DNA of 64,000 bases, taken from NCBI RefSeq assembly GCF_963931955.1, contig NZ_OZ008337.1:1364001-1428000 (forward strand), read 5' to 3'. The notes below the pieces were generated by a model. It saw nothing but the letters and a program-made list of their open reading frames with translations. It was not told where the DNA came from and made no database searches. The position numbers were made by a program, and so were the translations under genes. This DNA is from Wolbachia endosymbiont (group A) of Longitarsus flavicornis (GTDB taxonomy: Bacteria; Pseudomonadota; Alphaproteobacteria; Rickettsiales; Anaplasmataceae). Shown one piece after another: positions 1 through 9,806 of this stretch. How positions within the stretch are numbered: the stretch's first letter is position 1; every line of letters begins with the position of its first letter.

Positions 1-2060
1 CCTAAATCTCCATAGGCATCACCTAGATTTGTCAGTGCAATGGCAACTTGGAAATGATCAGAGCCATAGTGTCTCTCAAGAATAGGTAAAACCTGTTCAA
101 GCAACTCCTTTTGTTTCTGAGGATCACCGGAGGTACCATAAACGATACTGAGGTTCATCAATGTAATGGCAGCTTGAAAATGATCAGAGCTATAATGTTT
201 CTCTTGAATTGCTAAAGCTCGTTCAAGCAACTCTTTTGCTTTCCGGGGATTACCTAAGCCCCTGTAAACGGTACCGAGACCTACTAATGTGCTAGCAACC
301 TGGGGATGATCAGGCCCATAATGTTTCTCTTGGATTGCTAAAGCCTGTTCAAGCAACTCCTTTTTTTTCTCATGGTTACCTAAATCCCCATAAACAATAC
401 CAAGGTTTGTCAGTGCAATGGCAACTTGGAAATGATCAGAGCCATAGTGTCTCTCAAGAATAGGTAAAACCTGTTCAAGCAACTCCTTTTGTTTCTGAGG
501 ATTACCCAGATTCCCATAGGCGTTGCTTAGGTTTGTTAGTGTAATAGCAACTTGGAAATGATCAGAACCATAATGTTTCTCAAGAATAGGTAAAGCCTGT
601 TTAAGTAACTCCCTTTGTTTCTTATGATTACCTAGATTCCCATAGGCGATACTTAGGTTTGCCAGTGCTATAGCAACTGTAAAGTGATCAGAACCATAAT
701 ATTTCTTAAAGATAGATAAAGCCTGTTTGAGCGACTTCTTTTGTCTTCTAGGATTACCCAAGTAATAATATCCATCATTCATCCACGTTAACAAATTCAC
801 AAGATAATCCTTTTCTATTGCTTGTTTTTCTGGAGGATTTTTTGCTAGCCAATTATCTATATGTGACAGAAATGCTTCTAAATGAGGCAATAATTGTCGT
901 TTCTTAGCGTGATCTTCTAATTTATCACTGTCATGAGGAAAACTTTCTTTCAGTAATTCAAAAGTCTTTTTCACAACCTTGTTTTTGCCTTGTTTTTCTA
1001 ACTCTATTCTTGTTACTTGCTGTACTAACCTGTGAACGTTGACTGAACTTTGCTCTTCTCCTGAGTTGATCATTGAATATTGCTTAAGTAGTTGGATAGC
1101 ATCACCTAACTTTTCTCTATTGCGTTCTAATCCTAAAAACATTTCTACAGGAATATTGTCAGAGGCAATATAGGCGATAATATCTAAAATTTCTTTGGCT
1201 TGCTGGCCATACTCTGCGTTGTCTTTGATTTTATTAATAGTAATTCTCCAGGTTATAAAAGTTGTCTCGGTGTAACTATCATTGCTGTCTTCAGGAAACT
1301 TGAAATCAAGCAATTTTTCTGCTTCCTCTTTATACCTTTTTAAATAATCACTGATTTCAAACCTCAAGCCTACATTCTTTAATGCTATATCCCTTTCTTT
1401 TATGTATGCAACTGCCTGCTGCAGGGCTAAAGGAAAATGCTGTAATGTCTCTGCTAAATTCTTTATTTCATTTTCTTGTGATCCATCCTTTATATCCAAT
1501 GCTTTTCTAATGAAGTCTATGGACTCTTTAAATATACCCAATGTTAATACTTCTATATCTCCCCATTTTTGATTACGCGAGGTAATCAAAACACTAGGTT
1601 TATTATCATCAGATGATAAAAAGTGGGACGGTAAAAATTGACTAATACCAGCATCTTGACCTTCACTTCTATATTTTTCTGCATTATCGAAAACAAAGAG
1701 ACTTTTTCTCTTGGCAAAAAAAGCATATATATCTCTTACAATAGATTCAACATCCCTATCTTCTGTAGGAATGCCTAAAAGACCTTTAGCTAATCTGAAA
1801 AAAGACTGCACTATAGTTTCATAGGTTGCAGCATTTATCCATATAATATTGTTGTCATAATCTTTACTGTGCTTTTCAATATATTTTCTGACTAACTCAG
1901 TCTTACCGATTCCTCCCAAACCACTGATAGAAGCTAGATGCGATATTACTGTGGCTACACCTTGGCTTTCTTGTATTGACTCATGCAACTTTTTTAGCTC
2001 TGTCTTTCTTCCAGTAAACGATCCTACTGGGTTTCTTACCTCAAATCGAAAGCCTCCTAA
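1..2060 (-). pseudogene. NLR-like STAND protein: NB-ARC and TPR part (3' portion, runs off left edge)
   Basis: This is the downstream part of a minus-strand gene cut by an insertion sequence. Reading from the IS boundary, the frame shows a P-loop (GLGGIGKTELV), a kinase-2/Walker B segment (SLFVFDNAEKY) and an RNBS-B-like LITSRN, which together define an NB-ARC STAND ATPase. A helical linker follows, then at least six 42-residue TPR units (kinesin-light-chain type, core LLEQVLPILERHYGSDH), spaced exactly 126 nt apart and continuing past the window edge. STAND ATPases use TPRs as sensors and switch on an N-terminal effector domain when ligand binds. The likely effector domain lies across the IS, at 3821-4694. 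An in-frame ATG at 2070-2072 falls inside the IS, so a truncated NB-ARC/TPR protein could still be made. No stop was noticed in this stretch. Confidence 0.8.
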
Positions 2061-2620
2061 GAACCTGTACATGATCTCAAGAAAGGAATAAACTAAGAGA
2101 TAATGTATATAAGTTAGGATATATGAGGAGTTTATACCCAAGTAATATAAGTCGGGAAAGATTTGAGATTATATTACCAGATCTAGAGTCCTGTAGAAAA
2201 AAAACAAAACCAAGAAAACTTGATTTGTATGATGTATTTTGTGGAGTGTTATACGTTCTGAAAAGCGTTTGTCAGTGGAGAATGCTACCAAAAGAGTTTC
2301 CAAAATGGCGCAATTGTTACGACTATTTTAAGAAGTGGAGTGAAAAACCAGATGCAAATAAAGAAAGTGTTCTGGAGCTGGTGTTAAAAAAAAATAGTTG
2401 GCGTAGTCCGACAAAACAATGGTCGGAAAGAAAAAACCAGCTTCTGCATAATTGATGCACAGAGTGTAAAAAATGCAGATACTGCTGAAGAAAAAGGCTA
2501 CGATGCAGGCAAAAAGATTTCAGGAATAAAACGCCATATTGCAGTAGATACGCAAGGTTTGCCACATGCAATTTATGTAACAACAGCAGAGATAACTGAC
2601 CGTAGCAGTGCTGTGAGAAT

Positions 2621-3514
2621 AGACTTCTTTCAAAATTCATGTATGGAGCTCAAAATTGTGAATTGCAGCAATCAAATTAAACCTTAAACCAAAACGTTTT
2701 CGTCGGTTTCTATACCTGTCCGAGATGATTTTAAACCTTTTCAATAAGCCAATTACGTTTTCAACAATTGCCCTTTGGCTCATAAGTGCCCTGTTCTCTT
2801 TTTTTTGTTCTTTGCTTAACGGATTCTTTTTCATTTTCCTGTGCGGTAATACAACATTTTTGTGTATCTTCTGCATTCCCCTGTAGCCGGCATCAGCTAA
2901 GATTTTGGTGTCCGGTAATATTGCTACCTTTGATTCTCTAAACATCCGAAAATCGTGTTTTCTACCATTCGAGAAAGATGTGCATATGACTTTTTTACTC
3001 TTCTTCTCTGTTACTATTTGTGTTTTTATAGTATGCCTTTTTTTCTTTCCAGAGTAGAAGGGCTTTTGCTTTTTTTTGGTCTCTCTACTGGCGTTTCAGT
3101 TCCGTCTATTACTAAAACTTCATATTCTACATCACTCTTTAATAGCTCTTTTTTTCCTGGTAATGCAAAATCTGGATGTTTTATTAATATGTCTTCTACC
3201 TATCTTATTATTTTAAAACTGTTACTTTCACTCATGCCATAGCTTTGCCCAATATGAAAATATGTACGATATTCTCTTATATATTCCAGTGCCATAAGTA
3301 GCCTGTCTTCTATGCAAAGTTTACTTTTTCTTCCACTTCTAGCTTTTTTTCTTTTATCCTCCACTTCTAGAATTTCTACCATTCGCTCAAATGTTGCTTT
3401 TTTTACCCCTGTTAAACGTCGAAACTTTTCTCCTTCTAACTTTTCTATTTCCTTATATTTCATGCTTTCAAATACTTCATCTTACACTCCCTCTAACAAT
3501 TTTGAAAGAAGTCT
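2621..3514 (-). mobile_element. Nested IS5-family element (ISL2-like), 894 bp
   Basis: Perfect 17-bp terminal inverted repeats begin AGACTTCTTTCAAAATT. The element is flanked by AAT on both sides, matching the ANT target of the ISL2 subgroup. It lies inside the transposase gene of the outer IS5 element, so it inserted later. Its transposase is on the minus strand. A partial relative with the same right end lies at 53671-53908. This resembles the abundant Wolbachia ISWpi1-type element; the name is recalled, not verified. Confidence 0.88.
2637..3463 (-). pseudogene. ISL2-type transposase with an amber stop and a frameshift
   Basis: The upstream part (3463 to 3200) opens with MKYKEIEKLEGEKFRRLTG and ends at a TAG where the family is expected to have Trp (IIR-stop-VEDILIKHP). 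The same frame then carries the catalytic VIDGTETPVERPKK. It shifts by one base in a poly-A run (the T run near 3070) and resumes with the zinc-free DDE tail ILADAGYRG and RAIVENVIGLLKRFKI. Two independent lesions mean this copy is dead unless complemented in trans. Its intact inverted repeats could still be mobilised by another copy. Confidence 0.85.
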
Positions 3515-3820
3515 AATGGTAGAAAATGCAAAAGAAAACCTCTCGGGAGTTAAAAATGTACTGGTTGATGCAGGCTATACGGGAGAGAATTTTGCAACAC
3601 AAATAAAAGCAACTATTGGTGCAACTGTTGAGGTAATAAAACGCAGTGAATTACATACCTTTGCTGTATTGCCAAAAAGATGGGTTGTAGAGCGTTCTTT
3701 TGCTTGGTTGGAAAAATGTAGACGGTTATGGAAAAATTGCGAGCGTAAACTCAACACCAGCTTGCAAATGGTAGTTCTTGCTTTCACTGCTTTGTTCCTC
3801 AAAAGATTATGAACAGGTTC

Positions 3821-4694
3821 TAAGAAAACGTCTCCCTTTTTCTTTCAGCCAATCTAGCATTTCTTCTTGAAATCGGGCGTAAACATTCTTTCTGTCAATA
3901 TCATTAAATTGCTCACCTAGCTCACTTTTGATAATATCCGCTAGTTTTATTTCATTAGGCTGATTTACTGCAAATACTAATTTGTCAAAAAATTCTTTTA
4001 TACTCTCTTCTAACCCATTCTTTATTATTTGTTTAAATTTGCCTTGCCACCTTTGATTTCTTTCCAATTTTCTTTTTGAGTCCTGATCTGGTTTACTTTG
4101 AAGTTTTTCTATCTCCTCTTTTAATTCTTTTATCGTCTCTTCCACAGCACCCTTAAATGTCGGTTGCATTATTGAAATCATGTTATCGTGAGTACAAAAG
4201 AACTTATATCTAGTGCCGCCGTCTTTAAAAAAGACATCACTAGTGTCGATTACTTCAACTAAAATTTCTATTTCCTCGTTTGGTCCTGAAGTTTTTACCT
4301 TCAATTTCCTCACTGTGTTTTGTGCTGTACTTTGATCCAGATCAAAATCGATATTAGTACAGATAATAAAATCTTTCAGGTTACCATCTGCAAAATCTTG
4401 ATTATTTTTAATCTTTAGATAAGAGATGAAATACTTTGCTAACCTAAATTCATCTCTATTTTTATCTTTTGTAAGTAAGTCCCTTACTTCAATTTTTCTA
4501 TTATCTTCATCTTGTGTATGTTTAGCCTGCAAAAAGCGGTATGCTTTCTTACTACCCTGGGTATATTCAAACACTAAGTCATCAAACTTTCTGGCTTCTT
4601 CTATTTCTCTACCTAAGCGAAAAGAATGCTGATAAAGTACTCCGCGATGCAAAAACAGCATCAATACCTTTAACTGATAGATATTACCGTGCAT
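3821..4694 (-). pseudogene. NLR-like protein: nuclease-like N-terminal part (5' portion)
   Basis: This is a 291-codon reading frame that ends in the IS (stop at 3807). Near residues 36-57 it shows FDDLVFEY followed by FLQAKH, the D...(E/Q)xK spacing of PD-(D/E)xK nucleases. This arrangement is found in the DUF4297/Cap4-type effector domains that head many bacterial STAND and NLR-like defence proteins. The rest is charged and helical. It lies directly upstream of the NB-ARC/TPR half on the same strand. Excising the IS and one target copy (1763 nt) does not restore the frame, because one extra base remains, probably in the A5G3 run near 3835. The gene therefore carries both an insertion and a frameshift. 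The nuclease assignment is an inference from motif spacing. Confidence 0.6.
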
Positions 4695-4943
4695 AACTAG
4701 TTACCCCATACAGGCTGCAATAAATTTATTTAGTCTAGAATTAAAGATTACCAAATACCTCAAATAATACAACGGTATCTTCAATATTTTGATAGAAGGC
4801 CTTCGAGGGTAGGAATTGCTTAGCAAACTCTTAATTCTTGATTTAAAAAAGACTTTCCAAAGATTTCCCAAATCTAATATATCATTGCCGCAGGCTGCAT
4901 TTAGTAATATAATCTCATATTAAATAAGACTTTACTTAAGTTT

Positions 4944-7604
4944 ATGCTAGATTCTCCGCTAATTTTGACAGCCATTCTTATATTTTTCATTTTTACGTTG
5001 TCATTCTTTTTTATAAGAAAGATATTTGGGTCAACAAATAAGAAGATAATAAAATCCTTTAGGAAAATTGTTCAGCAAATAAATGCATTAGAAACAGAAA
5101 TGCAGAGCTTATCTGATGAGGAGCTTGCTGGTAAAACTGAAGAATTCAAACGAGAATTGAAAAATGGGAAAACGTTAAATGATCTTCTCGTACCTGCATT
5201 TGCAGTTGTGCGTGAAGCCTCTCGAAGGTTTCTTAACATGAGGCACTTTGATGTTCAACTGATTGGTGGAATGGTGCTCCACAATGGCATGATATCAGAA
5301 ATGAAAACAGGAGAGGGAAAGACACTCGTTGCAACTTTAGCAGCATATCTAAATTCCTTAGAAGGGAAAGGCGTACATGTCGTAACTGTTAACGACTATC
5401 TTGCAAAACGGGACACAGAGTGGATGAGCAAATTATATAATTCTCTTGGGGTTTCTGTTGCGTTTATTACGAATAACTTGACAGACGAAGAGAGGAAAGA
5501 GGCTTACAGTGCAGATATCGTGTATTCCACAAATAACGAGCTTGCCTTTGATTACCTGCGAGACAATATGAAATTTTCTCAAGAAGACATGGTTCAGAGA
5601 GGCTTTCACTACGGAATAGTTGATGAAGTGGACTCAATACTCATTGATGAAGCTCGCACTCCGCTTATTATTTCTGGCCCGGTTGAGGAAAACAATCAGA
5701 TATATAAGCATATCAATAAAATAGTAACCAAATTAGTTGACTCCGATTATGAAGTAGATGAAAAAGGTAGAACGGTATTCTTGACTGAAGATGGTATTTC
5801 ACGAGTGGAGGAACTACTAAGGTCATACAATCTCATTCCTGAAAATTCCTCGCTCTATGATACTGACAGCATGATAATGACTCATTATATAGACCAAGCA
5901 TTACGTGCATATAAGCTGTTTACTGCTGATAAAGATTATATAGTAAAGGATGGCAAGGTAGTGATTATTGATGAATTTACTGGGCGTATGATGGAGGGCA
6001 GGAGATATTCCGATGGTCTTCATCAGGCACTTGAAGCGAAGGAGAATCTTGAAATTCAGCATGAAAACCAAACTTTAGCATCGGTCACATTTCAGAATTA
6101 CTTTCGTATGTACAATAAACTTTCCGGAATGACGGGAACAGCAGCAACAGAGGCAGAAGAGTTTCGTGATATATACAGATTAAATGTAGTAAAAATTCCA
6201 ACCAATGTACCTGTAAAAAGAGTTGATATTGATGATGAAATTTACGGTACAGAAAAGGAAAAATTTAATGCTGTACTAAAATTTATAGAAGAATGCCACA
6301 AACGCCTTCAACCGGTCCTTGTTGGCACGGTAAGCATTGAAAACTCTGAGAAGCTTTCTGCGCTTTTGCAAAGCCATTCTCTTAAGCACTCAGTATTGAA
6401 TGCTCGTTATCATGAACAAGAGGCGTACATAATAGCACAAGCTGGAGTGCCAGGCAGTGTCACCATAGCAACTAACATGGCAGGGCGTGGAACTGATATT
6501 CAGCTTGGTGGAAATGCTGAAATGATCGCAAAGGTGGAGCTAAAGAAGATAAAAAATGCTGATGAAAGAGAAAAAAAATACCAAGAAATAGTCGAAAGAG
6601 TAAAAAAAGATAAGGAAATTGCTATAAAAGCTGGTGGTTTATGTGTGGTTGGAACCGAAAGACATGAAAGCAGGAGAATAGATGATCAATTACGTGGCCG
6701 TTCTGGCCGTCAGGGTGATCCTGGACTTTCTAAGTTCTTTTTATCACTTGAAGATGACCTAATGAGAATATTTGGTTCTGATAGAATGAGAAGCTTTTTA
6801 CAAAAAGTAGGGTTAAAGAATAACGAAGCTATTCATCATCCATGGATCAATAAGGCACTCGAGAAAGCGCAAAAGAAAGTTGAAGCTAGAAACTATGATG
6901 TGCGAAAATCTTTGCTTAAGTTTGATGACGTAATCAATAACCAACGTAAAGTTATTTTTAAGCAGAGAAACAATATCTTAGGTGACGAAATTAATGATTT
7001 GTTTGAAGTGTATAGCGAAGTAAATGAGAGCGTAGTAGAAGGTATAATCCAAAGTGGCTATTATGAGGATTATATTGAAGATATAGTCAAAGAATTCCAT
7101 ACGAGGTATGGAATAATGCTTGATAAAGAAGATTTAGCAAAGTTTTTAAACAAACAAGAAGTTTTGAATTATATAAATGATAAGATACAAGAATTTTTTA
7201 CTGAGAAAGAAAAATATTTCAACAGTCAGCACACTACAGATTTGTGGAATACGATCGTGAAGCAAATGATGATAATGACACTTGATCATTTATGGAGGGA
7301 ACACCTTTCAGTTCTAGAGAGCCTAAGACAAAGCATAAGCTTACGTGCCATGGGGCAGAAAGATCCACTGAATGAATTTAAACGCGAAGCTTTCTTGATG
7401 TTTGAGTCAATGCTTGAAAAATGGAAGGAACTCACCATTCACCGCCTAGCGCACTTTAAGTTGGCAGACAACCAAGAGATAGGCAATAGGTTACATTCTG
7501 CTAGAAATAGCAGACTTCCCAAAGTCTCAAGAAACGACAAATGCCCTTGCAACTCCGGAAAGAAGTACAAACACTGCCACGGTGCGGTTACTGTGGTAAA
7601 TTAG
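4944..7604 (+). CDS. secA: Preprotein translocase ATPase SecA
   Basis: SecA is the motor ATPase that drives unfolded preproteins through SecYEG (SecG is encoded at 13186-13506). The 886-residue protein has Walker A MKTGEGKTLVA near residues 120-130, the DEVD box near 227-230, the NMAGRGTD and GRSGRQGDPG motifs of the second helicase lobe, and a C-terminal zinc-binding SEC-C motif (CPCNSGKKYKHCHG) used for SecB or ribosome contact. Before the usual IRKIFGS start there is a hydrophobic stretch of about 20 residues, which is unusual for SecA. No good Shine-Dalgarno marks either this ATG or the internal TTG at codon 19. The gene converges with the ankyrin gene downstream and overlaps its 3' end by 17 bp. 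Confidence 0.97.
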   Translation: MLDSPLILTAILIFFIFTLSFFFIRKIFGSTNKKIIKSFRKIVQQINALETEMQSLSDEELAGKTEEFKRELKNGKTLNDLLVPAFAVVREASRRFLNMRHFDVQLIGGMVLHNGMISEMKTGEGKTLVATLAAYLNSLEGKGVHVVTVNDYLAKRDTEWMSKLYNSLGVSVAFITNNLTDEERKEAYSADIVYSTNNELAFDYLRDNMKFSQEDMVQRGFHYGIVDEVDSILIDEARTPLIISGPVEENNQIYKHINKIVTKLVDSDYEVDEKGRTVFLTEDGISRVEELLRSYNLIPENSSLYDTDSMIMTHYIDQALRAYKLFTADKDYIVKDGKVVIIDEFTGRMMEGRRYSDGLHQALEAKENLEIQHENQTLASVTFQNYFRMYNKLSGMTGTAATEAEEFRDIYRLNVVKIPTNVPVKRVDIDDEIYGTEKEKFNAVLKFIEECHKRLQPVLVGTVSIENSEKLSALLQSHSLKHSVLNARYHEQEAYIIAQAGVPGSVTIATNMAGRGTDIQLGGNAEMIAKVELKKIKNADEREKKYQEIVERVKKDKEIAIKAGGLCVVGTERHESRRIDDQLRGRSGRQGDPGLSKFFLSLEDDLMRIFGSDRMRSFLQKVGLKNNEAIHHPWINKALEKAQKKVEARNYDVRKSLLKFDDVINNQRKVIFKQRNNILGDEINDLFEVYSEVNESVVEGIIQSGYYEDYIEDIVKEFHTRYGIMLDKEDLAKFLNKQEVLNYINDKIQEFFTEKEKYFNSQHTTDLWNTIVKQMMIMTLDHLWREHLSVLESLRQSISLRAMGQKDPLNEFKREAFLMFESMLEKWKELTIHRLAHFKLADNQEIGNRLHSARNSRLPKVSRNDKCPCNSGKKYKHCHGAVTVVN

Positions 7605-8469
7605 CAGCTGTGGTCTGTTCACCTATATTACTGCAGCTAACCTCACTTAATTCGCTATTTAACGAATGTTCTGATACCTTATATGCAACTCCATAGGCAA
7701 TACCACCAACGATCAGTGCAGATGCTACAGTAATTCCAACTATTGCTAGTGGAGGTAATGCAGTGGGATAGGCAAGTACTAGTGGAACTACAACGGCAGA
7801 TATAACAACCCCAGCGGCTCCTGCTTTTGTAACTTTAGGTCTATGAATAAATGATGGATCTGCACCATATTCTAGTAGAAGTTTTGCTGTTTTTGAATAT
7901 TTACTATGCAAAGCATGACCCAAAGGGGTATATCCATTTTTATCTTTCAGATCGATATTAGCTCCATTTTTTAGTAGAAGTTTTGCTGTCTTTATATGCC
8001 CATGTTCGGCAGCATAATGCAGAGGAGTTTTTCTATCTTTACCTTGTAGATTAACCTTTGCTCCTTCTTTTAACAAGAGTTCTACTACTTGCGTATGCCC
8101 GTATGCGGCAGCCCCATGTAAAGGAGCTGTACCATACTTAACTTTTACATCGATCTTCGCTCCATTTTCTAGAAGATTTTTTACTACTTTTATACATCCA
8201 TGTCTAGCAGCAACGCACAAAAGAGTTTCTCCTTGCTTCAGGAAGAATTTTAGTAATTCTTCCTCATCTTTAGCTAATTTACTTAATACAAAATCCTGTA
8301 TAAATAGGTGATTTATATCAAATTCGCTTTTTTTCCACTCATCATATATAAGTTGATTTGCCTGCTGCAGCTTATCTTTAATTCTATCAATTAAATTTTC
8401 CTTACTCAGACCTGGACTACTGTTAACTTCTTCTAATATTGCTTTGAACATTCTCCTAGTACAAACCAT
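7588..8469 (-). CDS. Ankyrin-repeat protein with C-terminal membrane segments
   Basis: A protein of 293 residues. Residues 8-75 form a helical N-terminal region also present in the ankyrin protein at 20198-21040 (pattern DEWKKSEFDINHLF here, YEKWEKADFDVSHQF there). Four or five ankyrin repeats follow (cores such as TPLHYAAEHGHIKTAKLLLKNGA, split TPLHYAAEHGHI / KTAKLLL), then two hydrophobic helices near residues 213-265. Ankyrin repeats mediate protein-protein contacts, and Wolbachia ankyrin proteins are candidate secreted or membrane-anchored effectors. No catalytic domain is visible. The start is uncertain: the upstream ATG lacks a ribosome site, and MFKAILEEV six codons later has AGGAG only one base away. 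Confidence 0.85.
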   Translation of the reverse strand: MVCTRRMFKAILEEVNSSPGLSKENLIDRIKDKLQQANQLIYDEWKKSEFDINHLFIQDFVLSKLAKDEEELLKFFLKQGETLLCVAARHGCIKVVKNLLENGAKIDVKVKYGTAPLHGAAAYGHTQVVELLLKEGAKVNLQGKDRKTPLHYAAEHGHIKTAKLLLKNGANIDLKDKNGYTPLGHALHSKYSKTAKLLLEYGADPSFIHRPKVTKAGAAGVVISAVVVPLVLAYPTALPPLAIVGITVASALIVGGIAYGVAYKVSEHSLNSELSEVSCSNIGEQTTAANLPQ

Positions 8470-8611
8470 AAAAATTCATCACAGTGTATAGTTAGACTAT
8501 ATCATGTCAATGAGAATTTAAGAAAACACAGTAGGATTTTTACCTTATGATTCAATTACTATAACGGACTGCTTGCCTATCATCAAATTAGCGGTACAGG
8601 TTCTTCTTTTT

Positions 8612-8665
8612 TTCTAGATTCCAGCGTCACGCGCTGGAATGACAAGAAAGGAGTGCTGTAATGAC
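8612..8665. repeat. Wolbachia palindromic repeat downstream of nrdB
   Basis: A short palindrome (TTCCAGCGTCACGCGCTGGAA core) sits in the gap between nrdB and the ankyrin gene. The same palindrome recurs many times in the window. It could form a hairpin in the nrdB mRNA tail. Confidence 0.75.
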
Positions 8666-8686
8666 AAAGAAGAGTGAAATTAGCAC

Positions 8687-9676
8687 TCATTTATTATTTG
8701 TGTCGTTTTCAGTAAAAGCTTCCTCCCATGTGCCTTGAGTTGCTGCGCGGCTATACTCTGTTACTCTATTTTCAAAGAAATTCGTATGTTCCACGCCATT
8801 TAGTATTTCATCAAGCCATGGAATAGGATTATCATTGACATCATATATGGACTCAAGACCTAATTGCATTAACCGTCTGTTTGCTACGTAGCGTATGTAA
8901 TTGCGCACTTCTTCTGCGGATAGTCCTTCAACGTCTCCAAAATCAAAAGCAAGCTTTATAAACTCATCCTCAAGCTCAACAATAGTGCGACATGCAGAAT
9001 ATAATTCCTCTTTAAACTCGTCGTCCCAAATTTCATTATTCTCTTTAATAAATGTATTAAACAACATGATAATTGAATTGGTGTGCAAAGTTTCATCACG
9101 GGCTGACCAGGCGATTATCTGCCCCATTCCTTTCATTTTTCCAAAGCGTTGGAAATTGAGCAAAATTGCAAACGATGCGAATAACTGCAACCCCTCGGTA
9201 AATGCACCAAACACTGCTAGGGTTTTAGCTACATGTTTTTTATCATGTTTTTTGCTTTCCTCAAATTCTAGCATGTACTCATACTTCTTTCTCATAGCAT
9301 CATACTTTAAGAATGCTTGATACTCGCTTTCTGGCATGCCAATTGTGTCTAAAAGATAAGAATAAGCTGCAATGTGTATAGTTTCCATATTGGAAAAGCT
9401 TGCAAGCATCATGCATATTTCTGTTGGCTTAAATATATTTGAATAATGCCTCATGTAGCAGTTATTTACTTCAATGTCTGCCTGAGTAAAAAATCTAAAG
9501 ATCTGGGTTAGTAGATTTTTTTCTACACTTGAAAGTTTAGTTTTCCAATCCTTCACGTCATCAGCGAGCGGAACTTCTTCAGGTATCCAATGTATCCTTT
9601 GTTGCTGTAGCCACGCATCATAAGCCCAAGGGTAATTAAAAGGTTTGTATATTGGATCTGCTTTTAACAATGACAT
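8687..9676 (-). CDS. nrdB: Ribonucleoside-diphosphate reductase beta subunit (class Ia)
   Basis: This is the small R2 subunit that houses the diiron centre and tyrosyl radical for dNTP synthesis. The 329-residue protein shows the first metal-ligand helix METIHIAAY (E98, H101, with Y105 at the radical-tyrosine position equivalent to E. coli Y122) and the second ligand helix ARDETLHTN (E195, H198). The C-terminus ends in acidic residues, as needed to dock on NrdA. The nrdA gene is not in this window. It is divergently arranged with the BamE-like gene, across about 130 bp. Confidence 0.96.
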   Translation of the reverse strand: MSLLKADPIYKPFNYPWAYDAWLQQQRIHWIPEEVPLADDVKDWKTKLSSVEKNLLTQIFRFFTQADIEVNNCYMRHYSNIFKPTEICMMLASFSNMETIHIAAYSYLLDTIGMPESEYQAFLKYDAMRKKYEYMLEFEESKKHDKKHVAKTLAVFGAFTEGLQLFASFAILLNFQRFGKMKGMGQIIAWSARDETLHTNSIIMLFNTFIKENNEIWDDEFKEELYSACRTIVELEDEFIKLAFDFGDVEGLSAEEVRNYIRYVANRRLMQLGLESIYDVNDNPIPWLDEILNGVEHTNFFENRVTEYSRAATQGTWEEAFTENDTNNK

Positions 9677-9806
9677 AAGACACCTATTATTTTCTAAAGT
9701 AAATATTATATTAAGTGATATTTAGAATCAGTCAATTTAACTTTTTGAAATTTGACGGCAGGTAATTTATTAGTGTATTATAGCTTCAAGTAATTTATCA
9801 ACAGAA

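Larger units (their letters stand above)
2123..3812 (+). pseudogene. IS5-family transposase, frameshifted and interrupted by a nested IS
   Basis: The N-terminal part (to 2455) is a DUF4096-type helix-turn-helix head with the CQWRMLP motif. A run of nine A near 2390 marks a change of frame. The second frame reads a DDE catalytic core beginning CIIDAQSVKN and DTQGLPH. At 2620 it is broken by the inner element and resumes at 3515 with LVDAGYTGENF and the C-terminal WVVERSFAWLEKCRRL block. Removing the inner element plus one AAT copy restores a continuous frame (SSAVRMVENAKENL). The frame change at the A run could be programmed frameshifting, common in IS5 elements, or decay. The insertion makes this copy non-functional. 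Confidence 0.85.
2061..3820. mobile_element. IS5-family element (IS1031-like target) carrying a nested second IS
   Basis: The ends are imperfect inverted repeats starting GAACCTGT. The element is flanked by TAA on both sides (or CTAAG if the ends are trimmed by one base), matching the TNA target of the IS1031-type IS5 subgroup. Without the inner element and its duplication it is 863 bp, normal for the family. It sits inside the NLR-like gene, and the stop codon of the gene's upstream fragment lies within the IS end. The subgroup is inferred from target and length; the exact IS name is not assigned. Confidence 0.8.

Noticed and set aside
1..760. Regular 126-nt direct repeats resembling a repeat array or CRISPR
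   Set aside because: The period is a multiple of three, units vary as protein repeats do, and they translate as TPRs in one open frame; the spacing is not that of CRISPR units.
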